Below, piece after piece: positions 48,211-58,906 of a DNA stretch of 64,000 nucleotides. The position numbers and the translations under genes are program-made. Each line of letters opens with the position of its first letter. The stretch's first letter is position 1. The notes under the pieces are model-generated. The model had not been told where the DNA came from and made no database searches. It worked only from the letters and a program-made list of their open reading frames with translations. This DNA is from an uncultured SAR86 cluster bacterium. GTDB lineage: Bacteria; Pseudomonadota; Gammaproteobacteria; Magnimaribacterales; TMED112. The stretch covers positions 1 through 64,000 of the forward strand of contig CACNDL010000004.1 in assembly GCA_902619265.1 (NCBI GenBank), given 5' to 3'.

Positions 48211-49400
48211 TAAGAGGGATATCGCTCAAACAGACCTGCTGCTCCCATACCACCACCAACACACATTGTCACAACTCCAAATTGTTGTTCTCTATTTTGA
48301 AGTTCACGCACAATATGTCCAGTAAGTCTTGATCCTGTCATACCAAATGGATGACCAATTGCTATTGATCCACCATCAACATTCAATTTATCCATTGGAA
48401 TTCCTAATTCGTCTCTACAATAGACTACTTGGACAGCAAAAGCTTCATTTAGCTCCCATAGACCAATGTCTTCTATAGTTAGATTGTTTTGAGCCAATAA
48501 TTTTGGAATAGCAAAAACAGGTCCTATTCCCATTTCATCTGGATTGCAACCTACAGTTGTGAAACCTCGAAAATAAGCTTTAGGTTTCAAGCCTAATTCT
48601 AAAGCCTTGTCTTCAGACATTACTAATGTAATTGATGCTCCGTCAGACATTTGTGAAGAATTCCCAGCTGTGACACTACCGTTCTCATCAAAAACAGGTT
48701 TCAGAGCAGATAAACCTTCCATTGTTGTTGTTGGTCTATTACATTCATCTTTGACGCATTCAGCATCAACTACTTTTTGCTCTCCAGTTTCTTTGTTGGT
48801 TAAAAGCATTTGGGTTTTCATTGGAACAATTTCATCATCGTACCTGCCAGCTTCTTGTGCTTCAGCTGTTCTTAATTGGCTTTGAAGAGAATATTCATCC
48901 TGTGATTCTCTGGAGACGTTGTATCTTTTAGCTACAACTTCAGCTGTTGTCCCCATAGGAAAATATATGCCTGGATTTTCTGCATTTATTTTGTCATTAA
49001 CAAATCCATTCATGTTGATGTTTGGTTGTGTCATAGAGATAGATTCTACACCGCCTGCAATGACAGTATCATAACCTCCTGCCATAATTTGACCGGCAGC
49101 CATAGAAACAGTCTGTAAGCCTGATGAACAATACCTGTTAACGGTTGTACCGCCTACTGTAATAGGTAATTTAGATAAAATTACAGAATTTCTTCCGATA
49201 TTATGGCCTGTGGCACCCTCAGGATTACCGCATCCCATAATGACATCTTCTACTGCATCTGCAGGAAGATTAGGATTCCTATTTAACATTTCATCTATGA
49301 GGTGGGAGAGCATATCATCTCCTCTGGTCATGTTAAATGTACCTCTAAAAGATTTAGCTAAACCTGTTCTTACACTATCTACAATTACGACATTTTTCAT
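48210..49400 (-). CDS. acetyl-CoA C-acyltransferase (thiolase, FadA-like)
   Basis: VNRYCSSGLQTVSMAAGQIMAG active-site Cys; WELNEAFAVQ; GGSIAIGHPFGMTGSRL; CVGGGMGAAGLFE. Confidence 0.95.
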   Translation of the reverse strand: MKNVVIVDSVRTGLAKSFRGTFNMTRGDDMLSHLIDEMLNRNPNLPADAVEDVIMGCGNPEGATGHNIGRNSVILSKLPITVGGTTVNRYCSSGLQTVSMAAGQIMAGGYDTVIAGGVESISMTQPNINMNGFVNDKINAENPGIYFPMGTTAEVVAKRYNVSRESQDEYSLQSQLRTAEAQEAGRYDDEIVPMKTQMLLTNKETGEQKVVDAECVKDECNRPTTTMEGLSALKPVFDENGSVTAGNSSQMSDGASITLVMSEDKALELGLKPKAYFRGFTTVGCNPDEMGIGPVFAIPKLLAQNNLTIEDIGLWELNEAFAVQVVYCRDELGIPMDKLNVDGGSIAIGHPFGMTGSRLTGHIVRELQNREQQFGVVTMCVGGGMGAAGLFERYPS

Positions 49401-49417
49401 ATTTATCTCCGAAAAAA

Positions 49418-49732
49418 TTATTTTAACTTGTTTTCTTCATCATTTAAATCAAGTTTCTTATACCAGGCTGGGATAATATCAATACCAAGCTTTTGTGCTC
49501 TTTTGAGTAGATATGGAATAGTTATTGGTGAAAATGGTAGGACCAAAAGTATCCCAAACCCTGCACCTTTCAATATTTCTCTCAGTTGATTATTTGCTAA
49601 CTTCAGGTATTTCTTATCGTCCGTCTCTAGATAAGTGTAAAAATTATCTAACATCTCAGTATTAGCTTCGTTTTCTTCTCTTAAAGCATTTACTAAGTTT
49701 TCAAGATATTTATTGATTGTTTTAAATTCCAT
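49418..49732 (-). CDS. hypothetical protein with LETM1-like segment
   Basis: 104 aa; LREILKGAGFGILLVLPFSPITIPYLLKRAQKLGIDIIPAW resembles the LETM1-like motif of small bacterial proteins. Confidence 0.5.
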   Translation of the reverse strand: MEFKTINKYLENLVNALREENEANTEMLDNFYTYLETDDKKYLKLANNQLREILKGAGFGILLVLPFSPITIPYLLKRAQKLGIDIIPAWYKKLDLNDEENKLK

Positions 49733-49733
49733 A

Positions 49734-49763
49734 AAAAAACCTCTGCCGAAGCAGAGGTTTTAT
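49734..49763. terminator. bidirectional-looking rho-independent terminator hairpin (AAAACCTCTGC-CGAA-GCAGAGGTTTT)
   Basis: perfect inverted repeat with tetraloop flanked by A-run and T-run, just downstream of the TonB receptor gene's stop side and upstream of the 104 aa gene. Confidence 0.8.
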
Positions 49764-49781
49764 TATATAAAATCTTATGTA

Positions 49782-52757
49782 TTAGAAGTTATATTGTATG
49801 GATATACCTCCATTCATTGGTTCCTGCAAATAAAGGTTATAACCACCTCCATTTGATTGAGAACCTATGAAAGCACCCGTAACAATATCTTTATCTTCAA
49901 TATTATGCACATAAAAATCTACCATCCATTTTCCGTCAGGAGATTGATATGTTAAATCAACGTTCATGAAATCGAACTCCTCAACTTGTTCATGTTCGTT
50001 GTTAAATACTGTTAGATAGAAGTCACCTCTATAGATATAGTCCAATCTAGCTGTAAGCAAGCCATTATCGTTATTCATTAGATCAACTTCACCACCGATT
50101 GAGAAAGACATATCTGGCACACCAGGTAACTTTCTACCGGAAAGATCTTGAATATTGAAGCCAGTGTTTGGACAAGCTGGCCCAAGCAAAGCATTAAATG
50201 GTTGGTTACACGTACTACCTAAACTTCTGTAGATCATACCCACATTCGTCATACCAAATACAACCCCTTGTGATTCGCCAATTGTACTTAAATCAACAGA
50301 TGTAACACCATATGGGTTTCTTGGATCATAATCTTCATAACCATCAAGCTCAGATGTATTAATAGCTCCAGTGAAATTAAATCTGGAATACTCATTTGGC
50401 ACAAACACTGCTTCAAGCTCAAATCCAGATACATTCACATCTGAATTAAAAGTTTGTGATGCTAGACCAATAATTTTATTAAGTTGCATATCTGTTACAG
50501 AGTTCCAGAAAACAGCAGAGTTTAGTGTCAATGCACCACCCAAATATGAACCCTTGGTACCAATCTCAAAGATGTTGTGAATTTCTTCATTAACTAGAGA
50601 CTGATTTTCACCCGGCAACAAGTTTAATGTTGGGTTGAAACCACCTGATTTAAGACCTCTATCAAATTTGAGGTATAAAAGTGTGCCGTCATCTAGTTTT
50701 TTATCCAATATAGCTCTTCCAGTAAATTCATCTAAATCTACTGTTTGTGCTGGTGGATTTGGGAAACCTTGAATTGATCCATTATATCCAGCTAAGGATT
50801 GAGAAATATCTGTAATACCTGAGAAAATGAAGTCAGTTTTTGTAACTCTATTGAATCTACCACCTAAGGTTAGATTATCAAACCAACGATCCTCGGATAA
50901 CTCAGTATTAGTTTCTACGAATAACCCAAAGGTATCATTTTCTGATTTATTCCATGATTGAAACTGTTGCTGCCATTCAGGTAAAGCTGGGAGAACAGGG
51001 AACAATCCAGCTGCTAAAACAGTTGATATTGGAAGTCCTGCTACAAACCTAACTTGATTAGCTGCATCTACGTGAGATTGATTCACACCAGCAACTGTTC
51101 CTGCTCCAACAATTTGAGGTAATTGTGCAGCATTTCCAACAAGCACTTGTTGCGCTAAAGCAACACAGTCACCTGCTGGGTCTGTACATTGTCCAGCTGC
51201 TAATAACTGAGGTATTAGAGCCGCAATCTGTGCTGGGGTTGTTGGATCATTGGCTACATAGTCAGTTGCTGCTGAAATAACGCCATTAGTAATGTTATCC
51301 AAAGCAACATTGCCGTAAGTGACAAAATATGTTGCCCAAAAACCCAGACCACCATAAACACCCAAATCTGGGAATAAATTACCTATTGGTCCCAAGCTAA
51401 CATCAGAGTAATACTGCATACCAGGAGAAGTAACTTTATAGTTTGTTTGAGAAACTGTATCCTCAAAATATATACCACCAGTACCGTTAGTAGCACTATC
51501 AAGCATAGATTGAATTCTGATCTCAAATTGTTTACTCACATAATTTGATTCTGATTCATCTGCTGTTTCTGTTGTTGTGAAATTACGCTGTGTTCCAAAA
51601 ATATTACCTTGAATTGGTCCCATTCTGTAATCTCTTGTTGCTGCACCACCATTTAATGATTGACTGTGTGTGTACTCTTGGTCTATCCAAGCGTAAGTAA
51701 CAAACATTCTATAATCGTCATTAATCATATGATCGAGTACTAAACTAGCACTATCATCAAATCTCTTTAACTTAGGATTTAAAGTTTGAAAAACTTGATT
51801 TGGATCTTTCGGAACAACTGCACCGTCAGAGAAACCTAGAAGTAAGCTAGGCTGAACGATATTACCAGGATAGTTAAGTGTAAGGAAATCAATAGACGCA
51901 AAAGCACCAACACCTGAGAACGGTATACCTCTATCAGGTAGGCCATCGCCCCACTGATCGCACCCTAATAAAGGGTTTGGATTACAAGCTGCATTTTGAT
52001 GTCTTAACCTAGCATCTTCTTCTTCGTTATGCATCATTGTAAGTTTTAATGAGGTTTCATCAGATATATCCCAAATTGTCTTTAGCCTAACGCCAAGATA
52101 ATCTCTATCGTCAATGTCTGAGCCATCGTATAAGTTTTCAACGTACCCATCTCTCATAGTGCTTCTGAATGACAATCTTGTTCGCAAGCTTTCACCTGCA
52201 CCAAAAGTCATACCACCTGAATATCTTTCAAGGTTTTTATCACCAAATTCTGCTTTAAGGTAAGCATCTGCATCGTCTCCAGGATCAATACTTTTGATCA
52301 AGAAAGTTCCACCAGGGTTATTACCACCATATAGCGTACCTTGAGGACCCCTTAAGACTTCAAAACTTGCTAAATCAAATAGCTCGTTTTGTGCCATTTG
52401 AAGTGTGCCCATATTGATGTCGTCCTGTCTCGGAACTGCGACAGCTGAAAAGGAACCACCAACAGCATAGTTGGAAATACCTCTAATTTGCACACCTGCT
52501 CCTGAGAAGTTTGTTTTGTTAAAAAGAACACCTGGAACATTAAATTGAAAGTCATAAAATTCCTTTAAGTTCTTCGATTCGATATCTGACGCAGATATAA
52601 CTGTGACAGCAAGACCCGTATCCTGCAGTGCTGTATCCTTTCTCAAAGCTGATGTAACAACTTCCTCAATATTTTCTGTATCAACTGATTCAGAATCTTC
52701 TTGAGCATAAGAAAAAGAACTGACTAGCAGAACTAATAATAATAGTATGTATCTCAT
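49782..52757 (-). CDS. TonB-dependent outer-membrane receptor
   Basis: signal peptide MRYILLLLVLLVSSFSYAQ, IEEVVTSA TonB box, plug domain VRGPQGTLYGGNNPGGTFLI, C-terminal aromatic QYNF; start chosen at the internal Met preceding the signal peptide. Confidence 0.93.
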   Translation of the reverse strand: MRYILLLLVLLVSSFSYAQEDSESVDTENIEEVVTSALRKDTALQDTGLAVTVISASDIESKNLKEFYDFQFNVPGVLFNKTNFSGAGVQIRGISNYAVGGSFSAVAVPRQDDINMGTLQMAQNELFDLASFEVLRGPQGTLYGGNNPGGTFLIKSIDPGDDADAYLKAEFGDKNLERYSGGMTFGAGESLRTRLSFRSTMRDGYVENLYDGSDIDDRDYLGVRLKTIWDISDETSLKLTMMHNEEEDARLRHQNAACNPNPLLGCDQWGDGLPDRGIPFSGVGAFASIDFLTLNYPGNIVQPSLLLGFSDGAVVPKDPNQVFQTLNPKLKRFDDSASLVLDHMINDDYRMFVTYAWIDQEYTHSQSLNGGAATRDYRMGPIQGNIFGTQRNFTTTETADESESNYVSKQFEIRIQSMLDSATNGTGGIYFEDTVSQTNYKVTSPGMQYYSDVSLGPIGNLFPDLGVYGGLGFWATYFVTYGNVALDNITNGVISAATDYVANDPTTPAQIAALIPQLLAAGQCTDPAGDCVALAQQVLVGNAAQLPQIVGAGTVAGVNQSHVDAANQVRFVAGLPISTVLAAGLFPVLPALPEWQQQFQSWNKSENDTFGLFVETNTELSEDRWFDNLTLGGRFNRVTKTDFIFSGITDISQSLAGYNGSIQGFPNPPAQTVDLDEFTGRAILDKKLDDGTLLYLKFDRGLKSGGFNPTLNLLPGENQSLVNEEIHNIFEIGTKGSYLGGALTLNSAVFWNSVTDMQLNKIIGLASQTFNSDVNVSGFELEAVFVPNEYSRFNFTGAINTSELDGYEDYDPRNPYGVTSVDLSTIGESQGVVFGMTNVGMIYRSLGSTCNQPFNALLGPACPNTGFNIQDLSGRKLPGVPDMSFSIGGEVDLMNNDNGLLTARLDYIYRGDFYLTVFNNEHEQVEEFDFMNVDLTYQSPDGKWMVDFYVHNIEDKDIVTGAFIGSQSNGGGYNLYLQEPMNGGISIQYNF

Positions 52758-52826
52758 ATACTCTCCCATAAGATATTTATCCCAATATAATATAACAATT
52801 AACTTGGTAAGCAAACATTTGAAACA

Positions 52827-53480
52827 TTGAGAAAAAGCGAGAAAAGAGAAAAAATTATCAGTCTATTAAATAGACATTTTCCTGATCCGGACGTACCACT
52901 CGATCATAAGGATGCGTATACCTTATTGATAGCTGTTTTGTTGTCCGCACAATGTACCGATGAAAGAGTAAATCTCATAACTCCTAAACTCTTTAAAAAG
53001 GCTGCAAATCCTTTAAAAATGAGTAGATTAAGCCAAGATACAATCTATAGAATTATTAAGCCATGTGGCTTAGGGCCGCAAAAATCAAAAGCTATAAAAA
53101 AACTTTCCGAGATTTTAGTAAAAGAATATCAGGGCGAAGTACCTCAAGATATTACGCTTTTGGAGCAATTACCCGGTGTTGGTCATAAAACTGCATCTGT
53201 GGTAGTTGCACAAGCATTTGGCATTCCATCCTTTCCAGTTGATACGCATATTCATAGATGTGCTCAGAGATGGGGATTAACGTCAGGAAAGAATGTTGCA
53301 ACGACGGAAAGAGATTTAAAAAAGTTTTTCCCTATTGAAGAATGGAATAAACTTCATATACAAATTATCATGTATGCGAGGAAATATTGTTCTGCAAGGA
53401 GTTGTTTCGGTCTAGAGTGTCCAATTTGTACGAGCTGTTACCCAAATAGAAAATCGAAATTTATACATAAAAAACCATAA
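52827..53480 (+). CDS. nth: endonuclease III
   Basis: [46 protein letters not shown], 4Fe-4S cysteines [17 protein letters not shown]. Confidence 0.96.
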   Translation: MRKSEKREKIISLLNRHFPDPDVPLDHKDAYTLLIAVLLSAQCTDERVNLITPKLFKKAANPLKMSRLSQDTIYRIIKPCGLGPQKSKAIKKLSEILVKEYQGEVPQDITLLEQLPGVGHKTASVVVAQAFGIPSFPVDTHIHRCAQRWGLTSGKNVATTERDLKKFFPIEEWNKLHIQIIMYARKYCSARSCFGLECPICTSCYPNRKSKFIHKKP

Positions 53481-54745
53481 TGAATGAGTTTATAAAAACA
53501 CAAAATCAGAAAATATCAGACTACGATGCTGATCTATCTAAATTCTTAGAGGCTGAATCTAATAGACAAGAAGAACACATTGAATTAATTGCTTCTGAAA
53601 ACTATGCCTCAAAAAGAGTATTGGAAGCACAAGGTAGTGTTTTAACCAATAAATATGCTGAGGGCTATCCAAATAAAAGGTATTACGGCGGATGTGAGCA
53701 CGTTGATGGTGCCGAAACTCTAGCTATTGAAAGAGCAAAAACACTTTTTAATGCAAAGTTTGCAAACGTCCAACCACATTCAGGTGCTTCAGCTAATGCC
53801 GCAGTTTTTCTAGCTCTAATGGAGCCTGGAGATACTTTTTTAGGCATGGCTTTAGATCAAGGAGGCCATTTAACTCATGGATCGAAAGTAAATTTTTCCG
53901 GCAAAAATTTTAATGCAATTCAGTACGGTTTAGATCAAGTAACCGGCGATATTGATTATGTAGAAATAAGGAAATTGGCGCATGAACATAAACCTAAGAT
54001 GATTGTAGCTGGATTTTCTGCTTTTATGGGGATTGCCAATTGGAAACTATTTAGAGAGATTGCCGATGAAGTTGGAGCGTTTCTCATGGTCGATATGGCT
54101 CATGTATCAGGTTTAGTTGCTGGAGGAGTTTATCCCAATCCTGTGGAATTTGCTCATGTTGTCACAAGCACAACACATAAGTCTTTAAGGGGACCAAGAT
54201 CAGGTATTATCTTGTCTAACGAAGACGAGGAATTTCAGAAAAAATTAAATTTTGCGGTCTTTCCCGGATCACAAGGTGGACCATTAATGCATGTGATAGC
54301 TGCTAAAGCTGTGTGTTTTAAAGAAGCAATGACAAATGATTTTAAAGAATACCAAAAACAAATTATTTCAAACGCTAAGACCATGTGTGAACATTTCATA
54401 TCTAGAGGATTTAATTTAGTCCAAAAAGATACAGATAATCATCTAATTTTAATGGATCTTAGAAATAAAAACGTTACTGGAAAAGAAGCTGAAGAACTTC
54501 TAGGCACTGTAAATATTACAGTAAATAAGAATTCAATTCCAAATGATCCTGAATCTCCGTTTGTAACGTCTGGTATTCGTATTGGTACACCAGCTATGAC
54601 AACACGAGGCTTTAAGAACGATGAGGCAAAACAGGTAGTCGATTTAATTTGTGATGCGATAGAAAATAAAGAAAACTCTGATGAACTTGGTATAGTAAAG
54701 GATAAGGTAAAGGAGTTATGCAGTAAATTTCCTGTTTATAAATAA
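53480..54745 (+). CDS. glyA: serine hydroxymethyltransferase
   Basis: [57 protein letters not shown]. Confidence 0.98.
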   Translation: MNEFIKTQNQKISDYDADLSKFLEAESNRQEEHIELIASENYASKRVLEAQGSVLTNKYAEGYPNKRYYGGCEHVDGAETLAIERAKTLFNAKFANVQPHSGASANAAVFLALMEPGDTFLGMALDQGGHLTHGSKVNFSGKNFNAIQYGLDQVTGDIDYVEIRKLAHEHKPKMIVAGFSAFMGIANWKLFREIADEVGAFLMVDMAHVSGLVAGGVYPNPVEFAHVVTSTTHKSLRGPRSGIILSNEDEEFQKKLNFAVFPGSQGGPLMHVIAAKAVCFKEAMTNDFKEYQKQIISNAKTMCEHFISRGFNLVQKDTDNHLILMDLRNKNVTGKEAEELLGTVNITVNKNSIPNDPESPFVTSGIRIGTPAMTTRGFKNDEAKQVVDLICDAIENKENSDELGIVKDKVKELCSKFPVYK

Positions 54746-55197
54746 TGTTTTGTCCATTTTGTACACATGAAGAAACAAAAGTAGTCGATTCAAGATTAGT
54801 AGCCAATGGTTCTCAAATTAAAAGAAGAAGGGAATGTTTAAACTGTGGAGAGAGGTTCTCTACTTATGAAGAAGCAGAACTTGTAATGCCCAGGATCATA
54901 AAATCTAATGAAAGGCGCGAACCATTTGACGAAGAAAAACTAAGAGCAGGCCTGCATAAAGCCCTTGAAAAAAGACCAGTATCTTCTGATCAAATTGAAA
55001 ATGCCCTACAAAATATTAAAGACTACATAAGAAAAATAGGAGAAAGGGAGATACAAGCTCAAGTGATAGGAAAGCAAGTAATGAACCAATTAAAAGATCT
55101 TGATCAAGTCGCCTATGTAAGATTTGCCTCTGTATATCAAGATTTTCAAGATATAAAAGACTTCGCCGATGAAGTCTCCGAACTTTCAAAAAATTAA
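54745..55197 (+). CDS. nrdR: transcriptional repressor NrdR
   Basis: [42 protein letters not shown] zinc ribbon plus ATP cone. Confidence 0.97.
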   Translation: MFCPFCTHEETKVVDSRLVANGSQIKRRRECLNCGERFSTYEEAELVMPRIIKSNERREPFDEEKLRAGLHKALEKRPVSSDQIENALQNIKDYIRKIGEREIQAQVIGKQVMNQLKDLDQVAYVRFASVYQDFQDIKDFADEVSELSKN

Positions 55198-56186
55198 TGA
55201 ATTATACATCGCTCATGGAAAGAGCTATAGAGATTTCTATGCCTTTCAAATATCTTGTAAAACCAAACCCAATGGTTGGTGCTTTAATTCTTAAAGGCGA
55301 TCAAATAGTTTCAGAAGGTGCGCATCAAAAATATGGTGAAGCTCACGCGGAAATTAATTGTTTTCAGGCATTAAAGGAACCAATTACCAATGAACATGTG
55401 ATGGTTTGTTCTCTTGAACCATGCAATCATCAAGGTAAGACTGGTCCATGTACAGAAAAAATCATTGCTTCAGGAATTAAAAAGATAATTATTGGTAGTT
55501 TAGATCCGAATCCTAAAGTAGCTGGAATGGGAATAAAAAAACTTCAGGATGCAGGCATAGAAGTAATTCAAGGCATTCTTGAAGATAAGGTAAAAAAATT
55601 GAATAAGTTCTTTTTTTTCAAGCACTTAAATGGAAGACCATTTATAACCATTAAAATTGCTAGTTCAGCTGATGGCAAATCTCATAGTAAGGATGGAAGT
55701 ACTACATGGATTACATCGAAGAAATCTAGAAAAGATGTCCAATTAATCAGAGCAGAACATGATGCTATTTTAACTGGCGGAAATACAGTAAGAAACGATC
55801 AACCCAGAATGAATGCCCGCGTTGACTTCGCATTAAACCAACCTAAAAAACTTCTTCTAACTTCTCAAAATGAATGGAATAGAGATATGGATTTTTTCCA
55901 AACATCTGAAGTTGAGTTAATTGCAGAAAAAAATCTTCATACAGTTATAAATAACATAGCTCAGCAGGATATAAATTCTGTTTTAGTTGAAGCTGGACCA
56001 AAATTAGTAAGAGCATTTCTAAAAGAAGATTTATGTGAGGAATTAATTGAATACAAATCACCAAATAATTTAGGAGATGACGGTGTCCCCTGGTTTGAAG
56101 ATAACGAGGGAATTGATAAATTTAATTTTAATCTTAAATCTTCGTATACAATTGACCGAGATTTAAAAAGTATTTTTACAAAATGA
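55197..56186 (+). CDS. ribD: riboflavin biosynthesis deaminase/reductase
   Basis: NPMVGALILKGDQIVSEGAHQKYGEAHAEINCF, CSLEPCNHQGKTGPCTEKI, ITIKIASSADGKSH. Confidence 0.95.
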   Translation: MNYTSLMERAIEISMPFKYLVKPNPMVGALILKGDQIVSEGAHQKYGEAHAEINCFQALKEPITNEHVMVCSLEPCNHQGKTGPCTEKIIASGIKKIIIGSLDPNPKVAGMGIKKLQDAGIEVIQGILEDKVKKLNKFFFFKHLNGRPFITIKIASSADGKSHSKDGSTTWITSKKSRKDVQLIRAEHDAILTGGNTVRNDQPRMNARVDFALNQPKKLLLTSQNEWNRDMDFFQTSEVELIAEKNLHTVINNIAQQDINSVLVEAGPKLVRAFLKEDLCEELIEYKSPNNLGDDGVPWFEDNEGIDKFNFNLKSSYTIDRDLKSIFTK

Positions 56187-57262
56187 ACAAAGATGAGATA
56201 AAGGATGTAATTGCCGATTTAAAAAAAGGCAAAATGGTTATCATTTTAGATGATGAAGATCGAGAGAATGAGGGCGATCTAATTTGTGCCGCTGAAGCAA
56301 TTACACCTGAAATTGTGAACTTTATGGCAACAAATGGTCGAGGCCTAATATGTTTAGCTTTAGATGCTGAAAAATGCGAAAAACTAAACTTACGACCGAT
56401 GACTAACAATAATAAGGCAAGTAATCGCACAGCCTTCACAGTTTCAATTGAAGCCAAGGAAGGTATAACTACAGGAATTTCAGCAAAGGATAGAGCTCAT
56501 ACAATTTTAACTGCTGTAAATGCTGATGCCTCAAAAGATGACATCGTCCAACCAGGTCATGTGTTTCCATTACAAGCTATGCGAGGAGGAGTTCTCGCTA
56601 GAGCCGGGCATACTGAAGCTGCTTGTGATTTAGCTGCTTTAGCTGGCTTTTCAGCAGCTGGTGTAATCTGCGAAATAATGAACGACGACGGTACTATGGC
56701 TCGAAGGGACGATCTACTTAAATTTGGAGAAAAACATAATTTAAAGGTTGGCACTATTGCCGACCTGATTGATTACAAACTCTCCAAAGAATCTACTATT
56801 GAAAATGTTCATACAAAAGACGTAACAACAGAATTTGGAGAATTTAAGTTAAACGTTTGGCGGGATGTAATCTTTGATGAATATCATTTTTCTCTAACAA
56901 AAGGGTTTCCAGAAAAGGTTGATGTGCCAATGGTTAGAGTCCAGACACAAAGCGTACTTCAAGATACTTTGGGTATAGATGAAATTGGCAAAAAATGGTC
57001 AATTAGAAAATCTTTACAAAAGATAGCTGACGAAGGTACTGGAGTTTTTGTCTTAATCAATCATAGAGATGCAAAAACTTATTGGCTTTCTAGTTTGAAA
57101 GATGAAAATATTGAGCCAAAAAGAAATCGAAGAGTTATTGGTATTGGTTCACAGATATTAAGAGCCATAGGTCTAAACAAAATTAAAGTTTTGGGAACTC
57201 CCACAAAATATAGTGGACTATCAGGATTTAATATTGAAATAGAAGGATTTATTGATGAATAA
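56183..57262 (+). CDS. ribB: 3,4-dihydroxy-2-butanone-4-phosphate synthase with degenerate GTP cyclohydrolase II domain (RibBA/RibBX)
   Basis: MVIILDDEDRENEGDLICAAEAITPEIVNFMATNGRGLICLAL, AGHTEAACDLAALAG; C-terminal GCHII-like half lacks the zinc cysteines. Confidence 0.92.
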   Translation: MNKDEIKDVIADLKKGKMVIILDDEDRENEGDLICAAEAITPEIVNFMATNGRGLICLALDAEKCEKLNLRPMTNNNKASNRTAFTVSIEAKEGITTGISAKDRAHTILTAVNADASKDDIVQPGHVFPLQAMRGGVLARAGHTEAACDLAALAGFSAAGVICEIMNDDGTMARRDDLLKFGEKHNLKVGTIADLIDYKLSKESTIENVHTKDVTTEFGEFKLNVWRDVIFDEYHFSLTKGFPEKVDVPMVRVQTQSVLQDTLGIDEIGKKWSIRKSLQKIADEGTGVFVLINHRDAKTYWLSSLKDENIEPKRNRRVIGIGSQILRAIGLNKIKVLGTPTKYSGLSGFNIEIEGFIDE

Positions 57263-57710
57263 CGCACCAAACTTTGATGCTGAATTAAAAAATATAGCTA
57301 ATAAAAAAATTCTTGTAGTTACCACAGCTTGGAATAAAGATTTTCTGGCCCCTGCAGTCGAAGAAATTACTCAACATGCAAAAGCAGAGGAAATAGATGT
57401 TTCACTCAAATTTTGTCCAGGTTCACTTGAATTAGCTGCAACCATCAAAAGAACAATTAAAAATGCTGAATTTGATGGTGTGATAGCATTGGGCCTTGTC
57501 ATAAAAGGAGATACTCCTCACTTCAAACTAGTTTCTAGACAAACGTTCCATGATCTAGGTAAAGTTGCATTAGATTTTGAAGCCATTCCCTTGGTAAATG
57601 GAGTTTTAACTGTTGATAATAAAGTTCAGGCTGAGGAAAGAATTAATCCTCAAAAAATGAACAAAGGAAGAGAATTTTCAAGTTCCTTATTTCAGATGAT
57701 GTCTGCTTGA
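57255..57710 (+). CDS. ribH: 6,7-dimethyl-8-ribityllumazine synthase
   Basis: CPGSLELAATIKRTIKNAEFDGVIALGLVIKGDTPHFKLVSRQ. Confidence 0.93.
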   Translation: MNNAPNFDAELKNIANKKILVVTTAWNKDFLAPAVEEITQHAKAEEIDVSLKFCPGSLELAATIKRTIKNAEFDGVIALGLVIKGDTPHFKLVSRQTFHDLGKVALDFEAIPLVNGVLTVDNKVQAEERINPQKMNKGREFSSSLFQMMSA

Positions 57711-57711
57711 T

Positions 57712-58131
57712 ATGAAAAATCTTAGTCAGCATAAAGAGAAGGTAAATGCTCGAGAACTTTTAGTCCAAGCTTTGTACGAATATTCATTTGGTCATAATGA
57801 AGCTAAATCAATTGAAGAGTCTTTTAGAAAAGATTTTACTAAAACAAAGGTAGATTACATTTTCTTTAGGAATACTTTCAATTACATAGTTGAAAATATC
57901 GTACAACTTAAAGAAACTATCCTAGAATCGGCAGAATTAGAAGTCTTTGGCATAAAATCAATTGAGATTATGGAAGAGAATATTCTTTTAATAATAATGG
58001 CTGAAAATACACTAGATGAAACACCGAGAGAGATTTTGATAGATGAAGGAGTAAGATTAAGTAAAAAGTTTTGTTCTGAAAACTCTTATAAATTTATCAA
58101 TGCAACATTAGAAAAAATATTAGAATCCTAG
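57712..58131 (+). CDS. nusB: transcription antitermination factor NusB
   Basis: ARELLVQALYEYSFG ... NTLDETPREILIDEGVRLSKKFCSENSYKFINATLEKI; follows ribH. Confidence 0.9.
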   Translation: MKNLSQHKEKVNARELLVQALYEYSFGHNEAKSIEESFRKDFTKTKVDYIFFRNTFNYIVENIVQLKETILESAELEVFGIKSIEIMEENILLIIMAENTLDETPREILIDEGVRLSKKFCSENSYKFINATLEKILES

Positions 58132-58132
58132 A

Positions 58133-58906
58133 ATGAGTAAAATTGGTTTTATAGGTTGCGGCCACATGGCTAAGGCGTTAATTAAGGGACTAAAAAGCAA
58201 TAAATCTTATGAGTTGTTTGGCCACGACAGAAACACTAAAAATTTAGCTTGGCTTGAGCAAGAAAAGATCCCTTTTTGTTCATTAAAAGAAATCTGTCAA
58301 GAATCTGATATTTTGATGATTTGTGTAAAGCCAAAAGACATGTATGACCTGTGCTCAGAAATGAGAACATATATTGGTAATGAATTAAAAATAGTAAGTG
58401 TTGCTGCTGGCACAACATTAGAAAATTTAAAAGATGCTCTGCCTGGAGGAAAAGTGTATAGAGCAATGCCCAATATTGGTGCGAAACATAACCTTGGAAT
58501 AACAAGTATTTTTTCTTATGAAGAACTAAATGAAATTATAGAAATTTTTAATTATCTCGGTAAAGCTATAGTTGTTGAGGATGAAGACAAAATAAACTTA
58601 CATACATCGCTTATTGGCAGTGCCCCAGCATTTTACTTTGAAATTATAAATGAATTTGAACATAGACTGAGTGAACTTTTACCCGATGATGTCTCAAAAA
58701 GAGATATAACTCTTTTATTTCTAACTAGTTTAATTAGTGCAATACAAAATGGGGAGAATTTGGAAGACTTAATTCAAAGCATTAAATCAAAAGGCGGAAC
58801 TACCGAAGCTGGCCTTAACCACTTGTACGAAAAAGATTTTATAAATATTTTTTCCGAAGCTATTGATGCTGCTAAAAATAGAGCAGCAGATTTATCTATG
58901 GATTAA
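58133..58906 (+). CDS. proC: pyrroline-5-carboxylate reductase
   Basis: IGFIGCGHMAKALIKGL, VKPKDM, RAMPNIGAKHNLGITSIF, GSAPAFYFEIIN. Confidence 0.92.
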   Translation: MSKIGFIGCGHMAKALIKGLKSNKSYELFGHDRNTKNLAWLEQEKIPFCSLKEICQESDILMICVKPKDMYDLCSEMRTYIGNELKIVSVAAGTTLENLKDALPGGKVYRAMPNIGAKHNLGITSIFSYEELNEIIEIFNYLGKAIVVEDEDKINLHTSLIGSAPAFYFEIINEFEHRLSELLPDDVSKRDITLLFLTSLISAIQNGENLEDLIQSIKSKGGTTEAGLNHLYEKDFINIFSEAIDAAKNRAADLSMD

